DNA of 8,489 bases from Euryarchaeota archaeon UBA54 (GTDB lineage: Archaea; Thermoplasmatota; Poseidoniia; Poseidoniales; Thalassarchaeaceae). The position numbers and the translations under genes are program-made. The stretch is from positions 1-8,489 of the forward strand of contig DAGM01000015.1 in assembly GCA_002495735.1 (NCBI GenBank), given 5' to 3'. Below are positions 7,327 to 8,489 of this stretch, in pieces. Below the pieces are notes generated by a model that was not told the DNA's origin, did no database searches, and saw only the letters and a list, made by a program, of their open reading frames with translations. Position 1 is the first letter of the stretch, and each line of letters starts with the position of its first letter.

Positions 7327-7892
7327 TGGCTCTCGATATCCCTCTGATGGTATTCATCGCCGGACTGGCGATTGCCTCGGCCCTCGCCCTGCAAGCTAGG
7401 TCGAAGGATGGCGAAGACGGCACTAGGACGATGATCGATTCAGGATTGGTATTCTCAGTAGTCGGACTGATGTCATCAGGTTGGACCTACGCCATCCACA
7501 ACTCACTGCTTGATTCGGGCGAGAGCAGCATGTGCGCCTCCGAGGGGCTCGTCCAGTGTGGTTCGGTGATTGGTGATCCGGAATGGAATAATCTCTTTGG
7601 CATCCCCTGGGGAATCACTGGCCTACTCTCTTTCAGCTTGCTGTTCTTCCTCTTCCTGTCCCTGCGAATGGACATGCATGCGAAGTGGGCAGAGTCATTC
7701 ACCACCTACTCGTTGCTGGCCGGGCTCGCCGGCCTACCCTTCGTCGTCTTCCTGATTTTCGTTGAATTGACTCAGGTCGAAGGCGCCCCTCACATCTGCC
7801 CATTCTGCACGGTCGCTCACTTGTCTCTGATAGGCTTCCTCGCCGCTGCCCACGCACTGCGGGGGCGCAAACAAAGTGGCATGTGGGCCTGA
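7326..7892 (+). CDS. Vitamin K epoxide reductase (VKOR) family disulfide oxidase
   Basis: Integral membrane protein of 188 residues that, in this family, oxidises a thioredoxin-like partner and passes electrons to a membrane quinone, the functional counterpart of DsbB. Hydrophobic segments lie near 5-23, 38-58, 93-113, 126-148 and 163-177. The active-site CPFC is at 158-161. The loop pair C70/C78 sits before the family segment FGIPWGITG (91-99). The C70-C78 spacing matches human VKORC1 (C43/C51), while bacterial forms are commonly closer. The conserved serine six residues after the second loop cysteine is Asp84 here. The ATG at 7326 is chosen because it overlaps the upstream stop by one base and has GGTGG upstream. 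An in-frame ATG at 7245 would add an unlikely hydrophilic stretch inside the preceding gene. The neighbouring thioredoxin-like protein is the expected redox partner. Confidence 0.93.
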   Translation: MALDIPLMVFIAGLAIASALALQARSKDGEDGTRTMIDSGLVFSVVGLMSSGWTYAIHNSLLDSGESSMCASEGLVQCGSVIGDPEWNNLFGIPWGITGLLSFSLLFFLFLSLRMDMHAKWAESFTTYSLLAGLAGLPFVVFLIFVELTQVEGAPHICPFCTVAHLSLIGFLAAAHALRGRKQSGMWA

Positions 7893-7947
7893 TTTACCGA
7901 CGGCAGCAACCCGATGGACTCAAGACCGACCCTAGGGTCGTGCGGCC

Positions 7948-8489
7948 ATGGAACTGGTTACTGGAGGCGCGGGGTTCATCGGTTCTCACCTAGTTGATTC
8001 CCTGGTCGCCAAGGGCAAGCGGGTGCGCGTACTCGACAACTTCAGTAGTGGGCGCGAAGAGTTTCTCTCCCATCACGCTGGCTCAAACATGGTGGAAGTC
8101 AGGAAGGGAGATTTGCTCGATTTAGAGTCCGTGAGGTCGGCCATGGAGGGCGTGGACACAGTCCACCACATGGCAGCAAACCCTGACATCAGGCTGGGCA
8201 CCTCTGTCACCGATACCGACCTCAGACAAGGCACGATAGCGACGTACAATGTACTAGAGTCCATGCGCATGGAGGGAGTGAATAGGATTTCATTCTCTTC
8301 GTCCTCGGCAGTGTACGGTGAGGCTTCCCAGATGCCGACGCCCGAGACATATGGTCCAATAAAACCAATTTCACTCTACGGGGCTTCCAAACTTGCCTCG
8401 GAAGCCCTGATTACCGCTTGGTGCGGCACCTTTGGCGCCAAGTCATGGATACACAGGTTCGCCAACATCGTCGGCCCCAGAGGGACCCA
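7948..8489 (+). CDS. NAD-dependent sugar-nucleotide epimerase/dehydratase, N-terminal part
   Basis: Extended short-chain dehydrogenase of the UDP-glucose 4-epimerase-like group, acting on nucleotide sugars for surface glycans or protein glycosylation. The visible 180 codons run into the right edge. The Rossmann NAD-binding motif TGGAGFIG is at 5-12, with an acidic ending of beta-2 at LDNFSSG (29-35). FSSSSAVYGE (116-125) supplies the catalytic Ser region, and YGASK (144-148) holds the catalytic Tyr and Lys. FANIVGPRG (171-179) is the usual following strand. The C-terminal substrate domain is missing, so 4-epimerase, 4,6-dehydratase or another activity cannot be separated. The start ATG at 7948 is the first after an in-frame stop at 7933. 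It follows VKOR after 55 nt on the same strand, so co-transcription is possible, although the gap contains a 14-bp palindrome just before the ATG. Confidence 0.93.
   Translation, partial: MELVTGGAGFIGSHLVDSLVAKGKRVRVLDNFSSGREEFLSHHAGSNMVEVRKGDLLDLESVRSAMEGVDTVHHMAANPDIRLGTSVTDTDLRQGTIATYNVLESMRMEGVNRISFSSSSAVYGEASQMPTPETYGPIKPISLYGASKLASEALITAWCGTFGAKSWIHRFANIVGPRGT

Noticed and set aside
7245..7892. Longer VKOR reading starting at the ATG at 7245
   Set aside because: It would overlap the thioredoxin-like gene by 82 nt and add a hydrophilic, proline- and arginine-rich stretch; the ATG at 7326 with TGATG overlap gives the normal VKOR N-terminus.

Overview
The window looks like a chromosomal fragment of a mesophilic archaeon, most likely a marine Thermoplasmatota such as Marine Group II / Poseidoniales. 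The group assignment is inference. The archaeal signs visible in the sequence are: an asparaginyl-tRNA synthetase of the short archaeal type, a tRNA-Lys with G at the discriminator position, a TATA-like box centred about 25 bp upstream of that tRNA, and a COG1033-type RND exporter. I see no mobile element, CRISPR array or phage gene, and gene packing is dense.

Left half, minus strand: the N-terminal 222 codons of an acyl-CoA dehydrogenase (cut by the left window edge), asparaginyl-tRNA synthetase (asnS), a tRNA-Lys(CUU) with encoded CCA, and ribose-5-phosphate isomerase A (rpiA). Centre: the roughly 390 bp between rpiA and the next protein gene is not empty. It holds RNase P RNA (rnpB) on the plus strand at about 3044-3349. 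The call rests on the universal conserved blocks, a P4 helix with a bulged U, and matching P1/P2 strands at both ends. It is divergent from rpiA and convergent with the following gene.

Right half: a 1034-residue RND-superfamily membrane exporter on the minus strand. Divergent from it, on the plus strand, is a two-gene redox unit with a 1-nt overlap: a membrane-anchored thioredoxin-like protein (CPYC) and a VKOR-family disulfide oxidase (CPFC). Last comes an NAD-dependent sugar-nucleotide epimerase cut by the right edge.

How they fit together: asnS, tRNA-Lys and RNase P RNA serve translation and tRNA maturation, and rpiA the pentose phosphate interconversions. The VKOR/thioredoxin pair is a plausible envelope disulfide-forming system. 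The exporter across the shared 172-bp promoter region has eight cysteines in its two large extracytoplasmic loops, falling into four close pairs, one of them a CxxCH. This makes it a candidate client of, or partner to, the redox pair, and it is the most interesting lead here. I did not find a wholly new type of system.
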